In this document: piece by piece, positions 43,776 through 44,138 of the stretch
Layout of the letters: every line of letters begins with the position of its first letter
Position numbering within the stretch: the stretch's first letter is position 1
Source: Ignavibacteriaceae bacterium
Lineage (GTDB): Bacteria > Bacteroidota > Ignavibacteria > Ignavibacteriales > Ignavibacteriaceae
Length of the DNA stretch: 44,138 nucleotides
Reading direction: 5' to 3'
Assembly: GCA_031292435.1 (NCBI GenBank)
Contig: JARLHD010000263.1
Span: 1 to 44,138 of the forward strand
Notes under the pieces: generated by a model
Seen by the model: only the letters and a program-made list of their open reading frames with translations
Databases searched by the model: none
Told to the model about the DNA's origin: nothing
Translations under genes and position numbers: made by a program

Positions 43776-44138
43776 AAATTGTTCAATGCCCGCTCTTTCT
43801 TTAACCACCAATCTCTTTCATATAACTACACTCCTAATTTCATAAATCTGTTTCCTCCTTTGTCTAAATCTTTCCATCCCTTCTCCTAAGTCTACTCCTT
43901 CTATTTCATAAAACAAATATTCCCGTCCCATAAAACAATTCCTTTCTTTTCCTATAACTAATAATCCAACCGCACAAAATTATAAATCCCATTTCAAATG
44001 TCGAGGGCCAGCATATTGACCAGTCAGGTTCAAAAGGTTTGACCACCTAAAAACTACTTTTAGCGTTTTCAAAGTTAACTATTTTTTTTGTTTTCCCGCA
44101 TCAAAAGTTGGGTTCTTTTTCCTCCTGTATGATTCTCC
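43776..44138. other. Gene-free, pyrimidine-rich end of window
   Basis: No supportable gene in 363 bases. Bases 43801-43980 contain only five G on the plus strand. Near the end a small inverted repeat, CTAAAA/TTTTAG, occurs at about 44047-44063. No tRNA, repeat array or clear promoter was found. Confidence 0.6.

Noticed and set aside
43707..43889. 60-codon frame starting inside tRNA-Phe
   Set aside because: It overlaps the tRNA and its terminator, and its composition follows the pyrimidine skew.
1..44138. CRISPR array, rRNA genes, integrase or complete insertion sequence
   Set aside because: No regularly spaced direct repeats, rRNA-like sequence, transposase or integrase motifs were seen on either strand.

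Overview
The window looks like a chromosomal segment from the Bacteroidota/Ignavibacteriota side of the tree. The evidence is low GC, a large secreted C25 (gingipain/PorU-type) protease ending in a FlgD-like type IX secretion sorting domain, a Wzi-type capsule protein, and housekeeping genes of bacterial type. I cannot name a species.

Layout. Bases 1-3400 (+) hold the 3' part of a PAS-GAF sensor histidine kinase and an AMP-forming acyl-CoA synthetase. A convergent F420/NADP-reductase-like gene follows (3412-4062, -). A 703-base spacer (4063-4765) contains a hairpin-bearing dispersed repeat and short AAATAAGGA repeats. From 10388 down to 4766 runs a minus-strand housekeeping series: a PurC-like protein that lacks the usual active-site motifs, psd, pssA, two tatA genes, gatA, sucD and ndk. 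Starting at 10502 a long plus-strand series begins with ybaB, recR, a methyltransferase, two small lipoproteins and ftsX. It runs with almost no gaps into a polysaccharide export/assembly locus (14098-32678).

The polysaccharide locus has a Wza-like exporter, a Wzz-like chain-length protein without kinase, a UDP-glucuronate decarboxylase-like SDR, two methyltransferases, a MurJ-type flippase, a Wzy/WaaL-type polymerase or ligase, a heparosan-type glucuronyl C5-epimerase, GT9, GT4 and GT2 glycosyltransferases, an AsnB-type amidotransferase, a GNAT acyltransferase, a DegT aminotransferase, a phosphoglycosyl transferase and Wzi. This predicts a Wzx/Wzy-like pathway making a uronic-acid-containing, amide- and acyl-decorated capsule or exopolysaccharide, possibly glycosaminoglycan-like.

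The most unusual block is 32784-40348. Four consecutive genes encode proteins with signal peptides: an orphan C25 propeptide, a right-handed beta-helix protein, a small protein with a phage tail-fibre-like C-terminal domain, and a 1731-residue C25 protease lacking that propeptide. A short segment at the end of the propeptide protein resembles the start of the protease. This suggests that one ancestral protease gene was split and now flanks two tail-spike/tail-fibre-like genes. glmS, a cyclic-2,3-diphosphoglycerate-synthase-like GTPase and a tRNA-Phe with a terminator close the window.

The plus strand is purine/G-rich on the left and pyrimidine/C-rich on the right, as expected if a replication-terminus-type skew switch lies inside. 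Several genes need non-ATG starts: many TTG, some GTG, and apparently one ATT and one CTG.
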